Shown: positions 1 to 9,417 of the stretch, piece after piece
Numbering within the stretch: position 1 is the stretch's first letter
Layout: each line of letters opens with the position of its first letter
DNA from: Tritonibacter horizontis
GTDB taxonomy: Bacteria; Pseudomonadota; Alphaproteobacteria; Rhodobacterales; Rhodobacteraceae
DNA length: 64,000 nt
Reading direction: 5' to 3'
Assembly: GCF_001518015.1 (NCBI RefSeq)
Contig: NZ_LPUY01000041.1
Location: 62,001-126,000, forward strand
The notes under the pieces: model-generated
The model's database searches: none
The model's input: the letters and a program-made list of their open reading frames with translations, nothing else
Told to the model about the DNA's origin: nothing
Made by a program: the position numbers and the translations under genes

Positions 1-1418
1 TTGTCGCACAGACCGTTGCCGAAGTAGGACTGCGGGTCGGTGCCGTTAAAGGTGTTGGCGTACATTTCCACGTCCGCATAGAACTTCTGGAACGTGTCCG
101 GGGAGCCGGGGTCACCACCAAAGAAGACGGACGAGTTGATGTTGCGCAGCTCGGACTCGATGCCGATTTCGCTCCACCACTGTTTGATCAGCGCCTGGAA
201 GTCCTGACGGACGGCGTTGGTCGAGGTCTGGTACAGCAGTTTCAGCGGGGTGCCATCTTTTTCGCGGATGCCGTCGCCATCGGTGTCGACGATGCCAGCT
301 GCGTCAAGCATGGCGTTGGCACCGGCGATGTCCTGGGTGTCACAACCCTCGGGGTTGATCGCAAAGGCTTCGGGTGCGGGAACCCAGGAGCAGGACACGC
401 GGCCCGCTTTGCCATAGCCGATCTCGACCAGCAGGTCGCGGTCGATCGCCATCGACATGGCCTTGTAGACGGCCGGGTCAGACAGGAACGGGTGCGGACG
501 GATCACGGAGCGTTCTTCGGGACCAAGGTCGGCAGACGGGTTGGTGTTGTTGAGCATGATCCGCTCCAGCAGCGGACCAAAGCCTGCAACGGCCTTGCCC
601 TTGCCGCCGGCTTCCATCTGGGCGATGACGTCGGGCGCCAGCTGGAGGTTCCAAGCGTAGTCGAATTCGCCGGTTTCCATAACCGCACGGCCCGCAGCAG
701 TTGCGTCGCCGCCGCCTTTGAACAGAACCTTGGCGAAGGCCGGTTTGGCCGGATCGCGATAGTTCGGGTTCGCGGACAGGGTGATCACGTCGTTGGGTTT
801 GAACTCATCCACCACAAACGGGCCGGTACCGATCGGGTTGAAGTTCGCCTCGGTGCACTCAGGGGCCTTGGCGCCCATGCATTCGCTGAACTGAGCGGCC
901 TGCAAAATCGGGCTTTCGCCACCGACAAAGGGGCCATAGGGGAACGGGGTGGCGCTGCCGAAGTTCACCACAACGGTCAGGTCATCGGGGGTTTCGACCG
1001 ATGTCACGCCTTCGAATTTGGTGACTTGCGCGCAGCCACCTTCGGGGTGGGTGCAGTAGTCATAGGTGAATTTCACGTCGCCCGAGGTGAAATCGGACCC
1101 GTCGGACCATTTCAGACCTGGTTTGATCTTCCAGGTGATTTGGGTCAGCTCTGCGTTGACGCCGCCGTTCTCAACGGTCGGGACCTCTTCGACCAGCCAT
1201 GGCACCATTTCGCCGCTGGAGTTGTAGCGCGCCAGCGGCTCGATCACGAGCGATGCGGCTTCAATGTCCTTGGTCCCGCCAGACAGGAACGGGTTCATGA
1301 TGGACGGGGCCTGCCAATAGATGATGCTGACCTGACCATCTGCGCCACGCTCGGCGAAGGCCGCCGGGGAAAAGGCTGTCGCGGCGACAGCTCCCAGCAA
1401 AAGCGTTTTCAATTTCAT
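1..1418 (-). CDS. Peptide/oligopeptide ABC transporter substrate-binding protein (SBP family 5), 3' end outside window
   Basis: The reading frame starts at an ATG complementary to 1416-1418 and runs off the left edge, giving 472 visible residues. A Sec signal peptide (MKLKTLLLGAVAATAFSPAAFA) is followed by a periplasmic binding-protein body with segments such as WKIKPGLKWSDGSDFTSGDV and the P-x-G-T-G-P-F-type motif (NPIGTGPFVVDEF) typical of DppA/OppA-like proteins. It would capture peptides in the periplasm and hand them to a membrane ABC transporter. A Shine-Dalgarno-like AAGGAGAG lies just upstream of the start. The fused ATPase gene at 1804 runs divergently, so permease genes, if linked, probably lie to the left of the window. 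The substrate cannot be assigned from sequence. Confidence 0.9.
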   Translation of the reverse strand, partial: MKLKTLLLGAVAATAFSPAAFAERGADGQVSIIYWQAPSIMNPFLSGGTKDIEAASLVIEPLARYNSSGEMVPWLVEEVPTVENGGVNAELTQITWKIKPGLKWSDGSDFTSGDVKFTYDYCTHPEGGCAQVTKFEGVTSVETPDDLTVVVNFGSATPFPYGPFVGGESPILQAAQFSECMGAKAPECTEANFNPIGTGPFVVDEFKPNDVITLSANPNYRDPAKPAFAKVLFKGGGDATAAGRAVMETGEFDYAWNLQLAPDVIAQMEAGGKGKAVAGFGPLLERIMLNNTNPSADLGPEERSVIRPHPFLSDPAVYKAMSMAIDRDLLVEIGYGKAGRVSCSWVPAPEAFAINPEGCDTQDIAGANAMLDAAGIVDTDGDGIREKDGTPLKLLYQTSTNAVRQDFQALIKQWWSEIGIESELRNINSSVFFGGDPGSPDTFQKFYADVEMYANTFNGTDPQSYFGNGLCD

Positions 1419-1803
1419 TGCACTCTCCTTGTCGGAACCGACGTAGTGTTTTTGTTGTGTGGGCCACGCATCGTTGAATGGGACAGCCCTGCCGTTGCTA
1501 CGGCTTCTTCCCACGGCAGCAGGCGCCACCGCAGTCATAAAATGCGTCAACCAAGGACGTTTGGATGTCAGAAATGACGGTGCACACCGCACCGGCCGGA
1601 TCGGTTCGGTTTGCCGAACCTGTTTTCATAACCCCCTGTCGCCTTTGGCGTTCACTGCCATCATCGAAGCAGAGTTTTCAAAAAATGCAAGACCTGCTTA
1701 ACATGAAAAAGAGTACGGGGGTTTGACGGGTCAGACTGCTTCGGCTTAGATCGCGCCCAACGGGTGCCACCAAGGCACCGCCAAAAACAGACAGGATACG
1801 CGG
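1419..1803. other. Divergent intergenic region between binding-protein gene and ABC ATPase gene
   Basis: No convincing gene is visible in these 385 bases. The stretch must hold promoters for both divergent transporter genes. A possible sigma-70-like promoter for the rightward gene is TTGACG at 1723-1728 and TAGATC at 1747-1752, separated by 18 bases. This is a weak match and inferred only by eye. Confidence 0.4.
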
Positions 1804-3624
1804 ATGCTGGACCACCCCATTGCACAGATCAAAGGCCTCCGGGTTGAGTTTCAAACCAAGGACGGGCCTGTCGTCGGGGTCGAAAATGTGTCCTTCGACG
1901 TGCGGTCTGGTGAAACTTTGTGCATCGTGGGGGAGTCGGGGTCGGGGAAATCCGTATCCTCGCTTTCCCTGATGCGCCTTGTGGAGTATGGCGGCGGCAC
2001 CATTGCGGGCGGCGAGTTGCTGTTCGATCCAGGCGATGGAAAGCCGGTCGATCTGGCCAAGGCAGAAACCGATATGATGCGCCAGATTCGGGGCAATCAA
2101 ATCGGGATGATCTTTCAGGAACCGATGACGGCGCTGAACCCGGTCTTTACCGTCGGGCGCCAACTGACCGAAGGTCTGCGCATCCACAAGAAGATGTCTA
2201 AAAAAGAGGCAACCGCCCGCGCCATCGAAATCTTGCGCGAGGTGCGTATCCCCGAGGCAGAGCGCCGGATGACGCAATACCCGCACGAACTGTCGGGGGG
2301 GATGCGGCAACGAGTCGTGATTGCCATGGCGATGGCCTGTGAGCCGCGCCTGCTGATCGCGGATGAACCGACCACGGCGCTTGATGTGACCATTCAGGCG
2401 GAGATCCTCGCCCTGATGGACCGGCTGAAACGCGATACCGGGACGGCGGTGATGTTCATTACCCACGATATGGCCGTGGTCGCTCAGATGGCGGACCGGG
2501 TGGTGGTGATGTACCGCGGCAACAAGGTTGAGGAGGGCACCGTCCACGAGATCTTTGACGCGCCCAAACATGACTACACAAAATCCCTGCTGGCGGCGGT
2601 CCCGAAACTTGGCGAGATGCGCGGCAAACCCTATCCGGAACCGATGAAGCTGATGGGCGTCGCGCAGGCCGAGATCAAACCGATCAAGGGCTCGGATCAG
2701 GTGTTGCTCAATGTAGAGAACCTGGTGACGCGGTTCCCGGTCAAGGGCGGGCTGCTGCGCCGGACCGTGGCGCAGGTTCATGCGGTCGAGGATGTCTCGT
2801 TCAAGGTCTTCAAGGGCCAGACGCTCAGCCTTGTGGGGGAATCTGGCTGCGGTAAATCCACCTGTGGCCGGTCCCTGCTGCGCCTTGTCGAACCGAACGC
2901 GGGCAAGATCGAATTCGAGGGGCGCGACATTCGGGCCCTGAACCCGCGCGAGCTGCACAAGGCGCGTCTGGACATGCAGATGATCTTTCAGGATCCCTTT
3001 GCCTCGCTGAACCCGCAGATGCAGTTGCAGGATCAGGTTGCCGAGCCGCTGAAGAACTACGCCATCGCCTCCGGTTCCGAATTGCAGGACAGGGTTGCGG
3101 CCCTGTTTGACCGGGTGCATTTGCCCCGCAGCTTCATGCGGCGGTTTCCGCACGAGATGTCGGGTGGTCAACGGCAGCGGATCGCGATTGCCCGGGCGCT
3201 CGCCCTGAACCCGAAATTGATTGTGGCGGACGAGGCCGTGTCGGCGCTGGATGTATCGGTGCAGGCGCAGGTGCTCAATCTGATGATGGAGTTGCAGGCC
3301 GATCTCGGGCTGTCCTTCCTGTTCATCAGCCACGATATGGCCGTGGTGGAACGTGTCAGCCACCAGGTTGGGGTGATGTACCTTGGTCGGTTGGTCGAAA
3401 TCGGTCCGCGCGAGCGGGTCTTCGAGAACCCGGCCCATGCCTATACTCAGGCGCTGATGAGCGCCGTTCCGATCGCCGATCCGAAACAGCGCAAGAGCGA
3501 GAAAGACCTCAACTTCAAACCGATTCCGTCGCCGATCCACCCGCTTGGCTACACGCCGGAGCCGTCGCAATATATGGAAGTCGAACCCGGTCATTTTGTC
3601 CTGACGACCGATGCAGGATATTGA
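1804..3624 (+). CDS. Fused dual-ATPase oligopeptide ABC transporter ATP-binding protein (DppD-DppF type)
   Basis: This 606-residue cytoplasmic protein joins two complete ABC ATPase domains, the equivalent of DppD plus DppF in one chain, and would power peptide import. The first half has Walker A GESGSGKS near residues 43-50, signature LSGGMRQRV near 163 and Walker [10 protein letters not shown]. The second half has Walker A GESGCGKS near 344-351, signature MSGGQRQRI near 451 and Walker [10 protein letters not shown]. Each half ends in an oligopeptide-type C-terminal segment with the P-x-H-x-Y-T-x-x-L motif ([22 protein letters not shown]). It is divergent from the binding-protein gene at the left edge, which suggests a shared transporter. 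The next gene starts only three bases after the stop codon. Confidence 0.93.
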   Translation: MLDHPIAQIKGLRVEFQTKDGPVVGVENVSFDVRSGETLCIVGESGSGKSVSSLSLMRLVEYGGGTIAGGELLFDPGDGKPVDLAKAETDMMRQIRGNQIGMIFQEPMTALNPVFTVGRQLTEGLRIHKKMSKKEATARAIEILREVRIPEAERRMTQYPHELSGGMRQRVVIAMAMACEPRLLIADEPTTALDVTIQAEILALMDRLKRDTGTAVMFITHDMAVVAQMADRVVVMYRGNKVEEGTVHEIFDAPKHDYTKSLLAAVPKLGEMRGKPYPEPMKLMGVAQAEIKPIKGSDQVLLNVENLVTRFPVKGGLLRRTVAQVHAVEDVSFKVFKGQTLSLVGESGCGKSTCGRSLLRLVEPNAGKIEFEGRDIRALNPRELHKARLDMQMIFQDPFASLNPQMQLQDQVAEPLKNYAIASGSELQDRVAALFDRVHLPRSFMRRFPHEMSGGQRQRIAIARALALNPKLIVADEAVSALDVSVQAQVLNLMMELQADLGLSFLFISHDMAVVERVSHQVGVMYLGRLVEIGPRERVFENPAHAYTQALMSAVPIADPKQRKSEKDLNFKPIPSPIHPLGYTPEPSQYMEVEPGHFVLTTDAGY

Positions 3625-3627
3625 GGA

Positions 3628-4797
3628 ATGACAGTCGAACGCCTGTCCCCTTTGGACCTTATGACGCGACTGGTGTCCTTTCCGACCGTGAGCCGGGACA
3701 CCAACAGGCCACTGATCGACTGGGTGGCCGCCTACCTGTCGGACCACGGAATCGAACACCACATCTGGGTCGATCCGGAGCAGCCGGAAAAGGCCGGGCT
3801 ATATGCGCATGTCGGCCCCCGGATCGCGGGGGGGCTGGTTCTGTCCGGCCACACCGATGTGGTGCCGGTTGACGGGCAGGACTGGTCCAGCGACCCTTTT
3901 GTGGTCGAGGAACGCGAAGGCAAATACTTCGGCAGGGGCTGTGCCGACATGAAGGGGTTTGATGCGCTGGCGCTCTGGGCGCTGGTCGAAGGGCACTACC
4001 GCGATCTGAAACGCCCCTTGCAACTGGCCTATACCTTTGACGAGGAAATCGGCTGCACCGGCGCACCGCCGTTGATTGTTGAAATGCAAAAGCACCTGCC
4101 AAAGGCAGAGGCGGTGATCGTCGGAGAGCCTTCGATGCTGAAGGCGGTGACCGGCCACAAGGGCGGCGCCGGGTTTGCAACGCGGATTGTCGGCCACGAA
4201 GTGCACAGTTCGCTGATGCATCAGGGGGTCAGCGCCATCATGGAAGGCGCCCGCCTGATCGACTGGGCCAATCAACGCAATGCTGAGAATCGCAGCAAAC
4301 CGGCCACGGATCTGGCCGCGATGTTTACTCCGCCCTGGACCACCTGCCATGTCGGTATGGTCTCGGGTGGCACCGCCCACAACATCACCGCAGGCGAATG
4401 CCGGTTCTGGATGGATTTCCGCGTGGTTCCCGGCGAGACGCTGGCGCAGTGGGAGGCCAACTACCGGGCCGAAGTCGCGCAGGTCGAGGCGGCCATGCAG
4501 GCCGTTCATCCCGACACCCGGATCGAGGTCGAAAAGGTCTTTGACGTGCCCGGACTGGTGCCCGAAGAAGACGGTGCGGCGGAAACGCTGGTGCGCAGCC
4601 TGACCGGTGACAACGGCCGTCACGTGGTCAGCTATGGCACCGAGGCGGGACAGTTCCAGCAGGCGGGCTATTCCGCAGTTATCTGCGGTCCCGGCGACAT
4701 CGCCCAGGCGCATCAAGCGGATGAATTCATAACCGTGGCGCAATTTCAGGCCGGTCATCACCTGATGCGGGATCTGTTGGACCGACTCGCCCGCTGA
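3628..4797 (+). CDS. argE: Acetylornithine deacetylase (ArgE-like M20 metallopeptidase)
   Basis: The 389-residue product is a zinc-dependent M20 amidohydrolase most like acetylornithine deacetylase, which releases ornithine from N-acetylornithine in the cytoplasm. Metal-site motifs are visible in order: SGHTDVVPV near residue 73, GRGCADMKGF near 107 and DEEIGCTG near 138. The dimerisation domain follows, and a late GTEAGQFQQAG segment carries further active-site residues. It lies three bases after the dual-ATPase gene, so it is probably co-transcribed with a peptide transporter. In that setting the real substrate could be an imported N-acyl amino acid rather than acetylornithine; the family call is firm and the substrate less so. 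Confidence 0.85.
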   Translation: MTVERLSPLDLMTRLVSFPTVSRDTNRPLIDWVAAYLSDHGIEHHIWVDPEQPEKAGLYAHVGPRIAGGLVLSGHTDVVPVDGQDWSSDPFVVEEREGKYFGRGCADMKGFDALALWALVEGHYRDLKRPLQLAYTFDEEIGCTGAPPLIVEMQKHLPKAEAVIVGEPSMLKAVTGHKGGAGFATRIVGHEVHSSLMHQGVSAIMEGARLIDWANQRNAENRSKPATDLAAMFTPPWTTCHVGMVSGGTAHNITAGECRFWMDFRVVPGETLAQWEANYRAEVAQVEAAMQAVHPDTRIEVEKVFDVPGLVPEEDGAAETLVRSLTGDNGRHVVSYGTEAGQFQQAGYSAVICGPGDIAQAHQADEFITVAQFQAGHHLMRDLLDRLAR

Positions 4798-5144
4798 TCC
4801 CAGCGCGCTAGGTTCAGGAGTGGACAGGCCCGGGGCAGAACTTGGTCAGGCAGACGATAATGACAGGCCTGATTGCTCTGCTCGCCGGGCCGGGACGGAG
4901 CAATGGACTGGGCTGCGCTGATGAAACCTCGGGCAGATGTGTCGCTCTGTGGTTCATCTGTGCAGTTAGGCTTGCGTTCATTGCGCCGTTGAGTCACAGA
5001 TTTCGCTAACACGTTAAAGAAAGTGCCTCATGCACGTCCGAAACCGCTTTGCCGGGCTTTTTTCAAAAGCTGCGGCACGGGGGTCACAAGACCCGGGCAG
5101 GCGTCGAACAGCAGGGGCCAATTGGAATAACATGGAGAAAACAG
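4798..5144. other. Intergenic region between two M20 peptidase genes
   Basis: These 347 bases hold no gene I can support. A reverse-strand frame here (to 5012) has no recognisable product and overlaps the argE end, so I treat it as chance. The region likely contains the promoter of the downstream amidohydrolase, whose ribosome-binding site is GGAGAAA at 5134-5140. Confidence 0.4.
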
Positions 5145-6308
5145 ATGCCCGTCAAAAACCGTTTTGCTGAACTGCAGGCAGAAATCACCGAGTGGCGCCG
5201 AGACCTTCACGAGAACCCTGAAATCCTGTTTGAGACCCATCGCACCAGCGCGCTGGTGGCAGAGAAACTGACCGCATTTGGCTGTGACGAGGTCGTTACC
5301 GGCATCGGGCGCACCGGGGTTGTCGCGGTGATCAAGGGCAAAACCGACACCTCTGGCAAGGTGATTGGTCTTCGGGCCGATATGGATGCGCTGCCGATCC
5401 ACGAAGAAACCGGGCTGGACTATGCCTCCAAGACGGCCAATGCCATGCATGCTTGCGGCCACGATGGCCACACGGCGATGTTGCTGGGCGCGGCGAAATA
5501 CCTGTCCGAGACCCGGAACTTTGACGGGACGGTCGTGCTGATTTTCCAACCCGCCGAAGAAGGCGGCGGCGGCGGCAAGGAAATGTGCGACGACGGTATG
5601 ATGGAGCGTTGGAACATCCAGGAAGTCTACGGCATGCACAATTGGCCCGGCCGCCCGGTGGGCAGCTTTGCCATCCGTCCGGGTGCGTTTTTTGCAGCAA
5701 CGGACCAGTTCGATATTACATTCTCCGGGCGGGGCGGTCATGCGGCCAAACCTCAGGAAACCATCGACACAACCGTGATGGCCGCCCAGGCCGTACTGGC
5801 GCTGCAGACAATTGCGTCGCGAAATGCTGATCCGGTGCAACAGATTGTGGTGTCGGTGACCTCCTTTGAGACATCATCCAAGGCGTTCAACGTCATCCCG
5901 GCCCGCGTGCAGATCAAAGGGACCGTGCGCACGATGGCGCCCGAAGTCCGCGACCTGGCTGAAAAGCGGATCAAGGAGATCTGCGCGGGTGTCGCTGCGA
6001 CCTTTGGGGGCGAGGCGGATGTGATCTACTACCGCGGCTACCCCGTCATGGTGAACCACGAGGAACAGACCGAATTCGCGGCGAAAGTGGCGCGCGACGT
6101 GTCGGGCGGATGCGACGATGCGCCGTTGGTCATGGGCGGCGAAGATTTCGCCTTCATGCTTGAGGAACGTCCAGGCGCATATATTCTCGTGGGGAATGGC
6201 GATACTGCTGCCGTCCACCATCCGAAATACAACTTTACCGATGATGCAATCCCTGCGGGCTGCAGCTGGTGGGCCGAGATTGTCGAACAACGGATGCCAG
6301 CCGCCTGA
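5145..6308 (+). CDS. M20 family amidohydrolase (hippurate hydrolase HipO-like)
   Basis: I place the start at ATG 5145, behind GGAGAAA at 5134-5140, giving 387 residues; an in-frame start at 5049 would add an unconserved-looking leader. The protein is an M20D amidohydrolase of the hippurate/N-acyl-amino-acid hydrolase type. It has GLRADMDALPIHEETGL, the metal-binding MHACGHDGHTAML near residues 101-113, and the PAEEGGGG segment with the catalytic glutamates. The C-terminal GGEDFAFMLEERPGAY is characteristic of the group. It would hydrolyse N-acylated amino acids in the cytoplasm. A strong stem-loop terminator follows at 6344. Its proximity to the peptide transporter genes suggests a role in catabolism of imported conjugates. 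Confidence 0.88.
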   Translation: MPVKNRFAELQAEITEWRRDLHENPEILFETHRTSALVAEKLTAFGCDEVVTGIGRTGVVAVIKGKTDTSGKVIGLRADMDALPIHEETGLDYASKTANAMHACGHDGHTAMLLGAAKYLSETRNFDGTVVLIFQPAEEGGGGGKEMCDDGMMERWNIQEVYGMHNWPGRPVGSFAIRPGAFFAATDQFDITFSGRGGHAAKPQETIDTTVMAAQAVLALQTIASRNADPVQQIVVSVTSFETSSKAFNVIPARVQIKGTVRTMAPEVRDLAEKRIKEICAGVAATFGGEADVIYYRGYPVMVNHEEQTEFAAKVARDVSGGCDDAPLVMGGEDFAFMLEERPGAYILVGNGDTAAVHHPKYNFTDDAIPAGCSWWAEIVEQRMPAA

Positions 6309-6343
6309 ACCCGCCGCACGCTCCTGGATCAGCGTTCACTAAA

Positions 6344-6366
6344 AAAGGGGGCCATTAGCCCCCTTT
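6344..6366. terminator. Intrinsic terminator, likely bidirectional
   Basis: A perfect nine-base stem AAAGGGGGC / GCCCCCTTT with a five-base loop lies 35 bases after the amidohydrolase stop. A-rich and T-rich flanks allow it to act in both directions, serving the + gene and the converging - strand gene that ends at 6438. Confidence 0.8.
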
Positions 6367-6437
6367 GTCGTTTGCGCGACGCTCTTTTGTGTCACGGAAA
6401 GCAGGACAGCCCGGACGGCTGCCCTGATACACGTGGT

Positions 6438-6827
6438 TTATTGATCGTAGCTACGGCCGATCAGGGCGCAACGTTCGAAGCCATCCGGCAGGCTTTCGGT
6501 ACATTCCTGCATAGCGGCGATATCGGCCGCTTTCTGGTCGTCAAAACCCCAGGACTGCCCCACCGGAAGCACAGCAGCGGGTTTTTCACAATCCAATGTC
6601 ACGCCAGCCGGATAAACAGGGACCGCATAAGAGCCATAGCCATCGGTCTTGGCCGCCCAATTGGCCAGATTTGACCTTTCGCGATCACAGATGCTGGCAT
6701 CAATTTCCAGAATGCGGGGATTTTTGACGATCACAGGGGCCTCGGCCTCGCTCTGTGCCAGGACAGGGGTGCTCAGGGCCAGTGCGGACCCAAGGGTTAC
6801 AGCGGTCAGCGAAAGTGTCTTAAACAT
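6438..6827 (-). CDS. Small secreted protein of unknown function
   Basis: I place the start at the ATG complementary to 6825-6827 because GGAGGTTCCG directly precedes it; this gives 129 residues. The first 25 residues (MFKTLSLTAVTLGSALALSTPVLAQ) form a clear Sec signal peptide with an AxA-like cleavage site. The mature part has four cysteines (ICDRER, LDCEK, MQECTES, ERCALIG), compatible with two disulfides in the periplasm. No family is recognised by eye. It stands alone, converging on the terminator at 6344, with a 154-base gap to the glycosyltransferase gene on its upstream side. Confidence 0.75.
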   Translation of the reverse strand: MFKTLSLTAVTLGSALALSTPVLAQSEAEAPVIVKNPRILEIDASICDRERSNLANWAAKTDGYGSYAVPVYPAGVTLDCEKPAAVLPVGQSWGFDDQKAADIAAMQECTESLPDGFERCALIGRSYDQ

Positions 6828-6981
6828 CGGAACCTCCATGTCATGGGCTACCATGACTTTGACTAATTGAATTCGGCGTCTCGTCACGCCGTCTGATCAA
6901 TCAACGTATTGGAGGCGCGGAATGTTCCTCTGGCCGTGTAATTTTCTGAATGTTTGATTTGGAGGTACTGTGGAGGTTTAT

Positions 6982-8064
6982 TTATTTCAACGTGTTAGCT
7001 GGCGGCGTTTGCGACAGGAGCGCGCGGTAGATTTCGATAATCGCGGCTGCCTCGCCTTCGAGGCGGAAGTTGCCGCTGACATGACTGCGTGCGGAGTGTG
7101 ACATTTTCTTCAGTTGTGCCGGATCGGAGAGGCAGGAGATAATGTCCGCGGTGATCTGGTCCAGGTCTTCGATCTCGCACAACGTGCCGGTTTCGCCGGG
7201 GATCACCAATTCCTCGAACGCGCCGACGCGGGTGGCGACTGCGGGGACGCCGCAAGCCATTGCTTCCAGCGGAGTGAGGCCAAATCCCTCCCAGCGCTGC
7301 GGCGCCACGTAGAGGTCCAGTGCCTGAAAATGGCGCGGCACATCTGCGACAGGGACCTCATCGCGAAACAGGATCCGGTCGGCAAGACCCGCGTTTGCGA
7401 CCTGCGCTTTCAGGTCATCGAGAAATGCCGCGTTGTCGGCCGTCGCGCGCCCCATCATCAGGCCGTGCACTTTTGGATTGGCGCGGCAGGCCGAAATCAT
7501 CGCTGCGACGAACAGGTCATTGCCTTTTTGATGGCGGATCCGGCCAAAACAGCCGACCAGAAATCCATCACTGGGAAGGTTCAGGTCGGCACGCAGGGCG
7601 GCCCGATCGGTGACCGGGCAAAAGAGATCGCAATCAATGCCGTGACGGATGACGGTTGCATCCCGCTCCAGGTAGCCTGCCGATTTCGCCGAGGTGGCAA
7701 TGACAGCATCCATTCGCCGGATCAGCCAACGGGTGAACCCGGTGTGGCGGCGTTGCGCGGCAGAGGTGAACAGCAGCTTGAGTTTCTTGCCCAACAGGTA
7801 TTTCAATGCCAGCCCGGCAACCATTTCGTTGTTGCGGCGGGCGTGCCAGACGCGGTGACCGGACGGCCCACGGCGCGACATGGTCCAGAGCGCATCAGGT
7901 GTCACCTGCGGCACGTCCGGCGGCAGATCCGGCGCGGCGGCGCAGATGGCAATGTCCCGTGCCTGAATTGGCACCAGGCGGATCACCGTCGAGGTCACGC
8001 CCGAGTAGCGTTTTTTGAAATTCGGCGCGATCACGTCGATCTGGCTGAGGTTGATCTGGCTCAT
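6982..8064 (-). CDS. Family-4 glycosyltransferase, probable lipopolysaccharide core sugar transferase
   Basis: The start at 8064 (MSQINLSQIDVIAPNF) follows GAAGGG and lies 10 bases after the waaA stop; a longer frame would overlap waaA. The 360-residue product is a GT-B fold glycosyltransferase. It has a GRIRHQKGNDLFV segment and the nucleotide-sugar-binding motif EGFGLTPLEAMACGVP near residues 256-271, containing the EX7E signature. Because it is the last gene of moaA-waaA-GT, it probably adds a sugar to the Kdo-lipid A inner core at the cytoplasmic face of the inner membrane. LpcC/LpsB-like mannosyltransferases are the nearest relatives I can name; donor and acceptor remain inferred. Confidence 0.87.
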   Translation of the reverse strand: MSQINLSQIDVIAPNFKKRYSGVTSTVIRLVPIQARDIAICAAAPDLPPDVPQVTPDALWTMSRRGPSGHRVWHARRNNEMVAGLALKYLLGKKLKLLFTSAAQRRHTGFTRWLIRRMDAVIATSAKSAGYLERDATVIRHGIDCDLFCPVTDRAALRADLNLPSDGFLVGCFGRIRHQKGNDLFVAAMISACRANPKVHGLMMGRATADNAAFLDDLKAQVANAGLADRILFRDEVPVADVPRHFQALDLYVAPQRWEGFGLTPLEAMACGVPAVATRVGAFEELVIPGETGTLCEIEDLDQITADIISCLSDPAQLKKMSHSARSHVSGNFRLEGEAAAIIEIYRALLSQTPPANTLK

Positions 8065-8074
8065 GGGGCGCCCT

Positions 8075-9409
8075 TCATGTGGCCGGTGGCAATTGTTCAA
8101 GCAACGTGGCCACGGTTTTATCCATCCGATCCGATTGCTGTGCCAGAAAGGCACGCCCCCGGTCGCGGGCTGTGTCTAGGGCAGCAGGGTCCCGCAGCCA
8201 AGCATCGACTGCGGCTGCCAGCGTTTCGGCGTCGTTGATTTCGCGGGCCGCGCCCAGTGCGCTCAGTTCGGCAAAGGACTCGGCGAAATTAAAGGCGCCC
8301 GGACCGGTCAGGACGGCGCCGCCGAGCTGCAACACCTCAAACGGGTTGTGGCCGCCGATGTCGCGCAGGGAACCGCCGAGAAAAACCAGCGGGCAGAGGC
8401 TGTACCAGATCCCGACTTCGCCCAGGGTATCGGCAAGATATACCTGGGTCGAGGTGCGGGGCAGGGCGTCCCGGCTGCGGCGGACCGAGGTCAGGCCCGC
8501 ATCGGCGATCAACGCTTCGATGTCGTGCCCGCGCGCCGGGTGTCGGGGGGCCAGCAACAGCAGCAGGTTCGGACGCTCGACCAGCAATTCCCGATGCGCG
8601 CGCAGGATGGCTTCTTCTTCGCCGGGATGGGTTGAGGACGCCACCCAGACGGGGCGGTCCCCGATGGCCTGTCGCACCTGCGTAAGAACGGTCTGGTCGA
8701 CCGGGAGCGGGTCCGAGAGCGCCTTGAGGTTGCTGCCGCTTTGAACGCGGTCAGGGTCGGCGCCCATGGCCAGCAGATTGGTCGCGGTCTGGGTGTTTTG
8801 CGTCAGCAGCAGTTGGAATTGGTCCAGCAGAAAACGGGCTGTGCGGCGGTGTTTCGTCCAGCGTGCCACCGATTTCGGCGACAGGCGCGCATTGAGCAGC
8901 AGCAGGGGAACCCCGAATTTGCGTCCTCGCACCAGCATGTGCGGCCAGAGTTCGCTTTCGACAAATACACCAAGGTCTGGGCGCCAATGCGCCAGATAGC
9001 GATCCACGGCGGCGGCTGTGTCCAGCGGCGCGAACTGATGGCGACAGCGCGGCGGCATGCGTTTTGCCACCAGATCCGCCGAGCTGGGCGTGCCGGAGGT
9101 AATGAGGAATTCCAGATCCGGCACCGCGTCGCCAAGTCTGCGGATGAGGGTCAGCACTGAAAGGCTCTCGCCGACCGAGGCGGCATGGAACCAGATCAGC
9201 CGCCCCTTGGGACGCGGCAAGCTGGCATGACCGAGGCGTTCGCGAAGCCGCGGTTCCGCCACCCCCGCCGCGCGGAGCTTCCTGGCCACGCTGCGCCATA
9301 CCGCTGGCCGTATCGCGGCGCTGACCGCGCGGTAGAGAAAATAAAGCAGTGTCGGGCGCGCGGGCTGTCGCCGGGCGGCGCCTGTCGGGAACGGATCTTG
9401 CCGGGACAT
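8075..9409 (-). CDS. waaA: 3-deoxy-D-manno-octulosonic acid (Kdo) transferase
   Basis: The 444-residue protein transfers Kdo from CMP-Kdo to lipid IV-A, the first inner-core step of lipopolysaccharide assembly at the inner membrane. The N-terminal hydrophobic anchor (TLLYFLYRAVSAAIRP) is followed by family motifs FHAASVGES, FVESELWPHML and LNARLSPKS. The C-terminal GT-B domain carries HPGEEEAIL and GGSLRDIGGHNPFEVLQLG. Length matches the family. It begins eight bases after moaA ends and is followed ten bases later by a glycosyltransferase gene, so the three are very likely one transcript. Confidence 0.94.
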   Translation of the reverse strand: MSRQDPFPTGAARRQPARPTLLYFLYRAVSAAIRPAVWRSVARKLRAAGVAEPRLRERLGHASLPRPKGRLIWFHAASVGESLSVLTLIRRLGDAVPDLEFLITSGTPSSADLVAKRMPPRCRHQFAPLDTAAAVDRYLAHWRPDLGVFVESELWPHMLVRGRKFGVPLLLLNARLSPKSVARWTKHRRTARFLLDQFQLLLTQNTQTATNLLAMGADPDRVQSGSNLKALSDPLPVDQTVLTQVRQAIGDRPVWVASSTHPGEEEAILRAHRELLVERPNLLLLLAPRHPARGHDIEALIADAGLTSVRRSRDALPRTSTQVYLADTLGEVGIWYSLCPLVFLGGSLRDIGGHNPFEVLQLGGAVLTGPGAFNFAESFAELSALGAAREINDAETLAAAVDAWLRDPAALDTARDRGRAFLAQQSDRMDKTVATLLEQLPPAT

Positions 9410-9417
9410 GTTCGTCC

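Noticed and set aside
1678-3762. Long reverse-strand open frame of 694 codons over the ABC ATPase gene
   Set aside because: It is antisense to a gene with clear ABC motifs, its translation is His/Arg/Gln-rich without any domain, and such mirror frames are expected in GC-rich DNA.
4758-5012. Reverse-strand 84-codon frame after argE
   Set aside because: It overlaps the argE end, its composition is unremarkable and no homology is recognised.
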